Source: Gammaproteobacteria bacterium (GTDB lineage: Bacteria > Pseudomonadota > Gammaproteobacteria > Steroidobacterales > Steroidobacteraceae). From it: 5,670 bases of DNA. The notes under the pieces are model-generated. The model did not search any database. It saw nothing but the letters and a program-made list of their open reading frames with translations, and was not told the origin of the DNA. The first letter of the stretch is position 1, and each line of letters begins with the position of its first letter. The stretch lies in NCBI GenBank assembly GCA_025350345.1, contig JANXYA010000168.1:1-5670 (forward strand), read 5' to 3'. A program made the position numbers and the translations under genes. Of the stretch, positions 5,505-5,670 are shown in pieces.

Positions 5505-5670
5505 GTGAGCATCGCGGTATTCACCACTGGCGGCACCATCGACAAGGTGTACTTTGACGCCAAGGGCGGCTTCCAGGTGGGCGCGCCGATGGTGCTGGAA
5601 TTGCTGCGCCATGCGCGTTTGCCCACGCTCCCCGAGGTCACGGAGCTGCTGCGCAAGGACAGCCTGGAGA
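5505..5670 (+). CDS. Asparaginase-like protein, N-terminal part (3' end outside window)
   Basis: GTG at 5505 opens a frame that stays open to the right edge (55 codons plus one base). The N-terminus reads SIAVFTTGGTIDKVYFDAKG: a hydrophobic strand running into TTGGTI, the nucleophile loop of bacterial L-asparaginases, with Thr8 at the place of the catalytic threonine (Thr12 in E. coli AnsB). The following part has VGAPMVLELLRHARL and ELLRKDSLE. The Asp-Lys after TGGTI and the tight spacing resemble small single-domain asparaginase-like proteins rather than the full two-domain enzyme, which is a recollection I cannot confirm here; total length is unknown. Without the second catalytic triad region, hydrolysis of asparagine cannot be asserted. 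There is no signal peptide, so it is cytoplasmic. GTG is chosen because the family strand starts there and an in-frame TGA sits two codons upstream; AGG at 5495-5497 is a weak ribosome site, so translation may rely on coupling with the preceding gene. Confidence 0.85.
   Translation, partial: MSIAVFTTGGTIDKVYFDAKGGFQVGAPMVLELLRHARLPTLPEVTELLRKDSLE

Noticed and set aside
4914..5612. Minus-strand open frame of 232 codons across the intergenic region and two plus-strand genes
   Set aside because: It is antisense to the asparaginase-like start and covers the palindrome and promoter. Its C-terminus is low-complexity from the G-rich tract.

Overview
The window is GC-rich, densely coded DNA with few and short intergenic gaps. 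It looks like the chromosome of a free-living gammaproteobacterium, possibly of the Xanthomonadales, Nevskiales or Steroidobacterales type. That placement is an inference from base composition and from the style of the FadB-like protein, the cNMP-binding/rhodanese fusion and the small conserved proteins. I see no RNA gene, insertion sequence, CRISPR array or phage gene.

Left part (positions 1-3846), all on the minus strand and read from right to left: an endonuclease/exonuclease/phosphatase (EEP) family hydrolase with a TTG start, then a bifunctional enoyl-CoA hydratase/3-hydroxyacyl-CoA dehydrogenase (fatty acid beta-oxidation), then a protein with two cyclic-nucleotide-binding-like domains fused to a rhodanese domain, cut off by the left edge. 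The gaps are only 17 and 34 bases, so these three genes are probably one operon. If so, a possible cNMP-sensing protein is made together with a beta-oxidation enzyme.

Middle part (3847-4798): a 40-base divergent gap separates the EEP gene from a small plus-strand gene whose product looks like a TIR-like (ThsB/DUF1863-type) domain. It retains a glutamate at the expected catalytic position. It converges on a minus-strand gene for a small conserved-looking protein of unknown function.

Right part (4799-5670): a 280-base divergent intergenic region carries the clearest regulatory signals of the window. These are a perfect 7-3-7 palindrome just upstream of an extended -10 promoter element, a G-rich tract, and a pair of 12-base direct repeats spaced by two helical turns. 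The promoter drives a small helical protein of unknown function. It is followed after 3 bases, in the same reading frame, by the start of an asparaginase-like gene that runs off the right edge.

Most genes here are ordinary housekeeping or accessory metabolism. The less ordinary points are the lone TIR-like gene, the beta-oxidation/cNMP-sensor/rhodanese operon and the palindrome-controlled unknown-plus-asparaginase pair. None of these amounts to proof of a new system.
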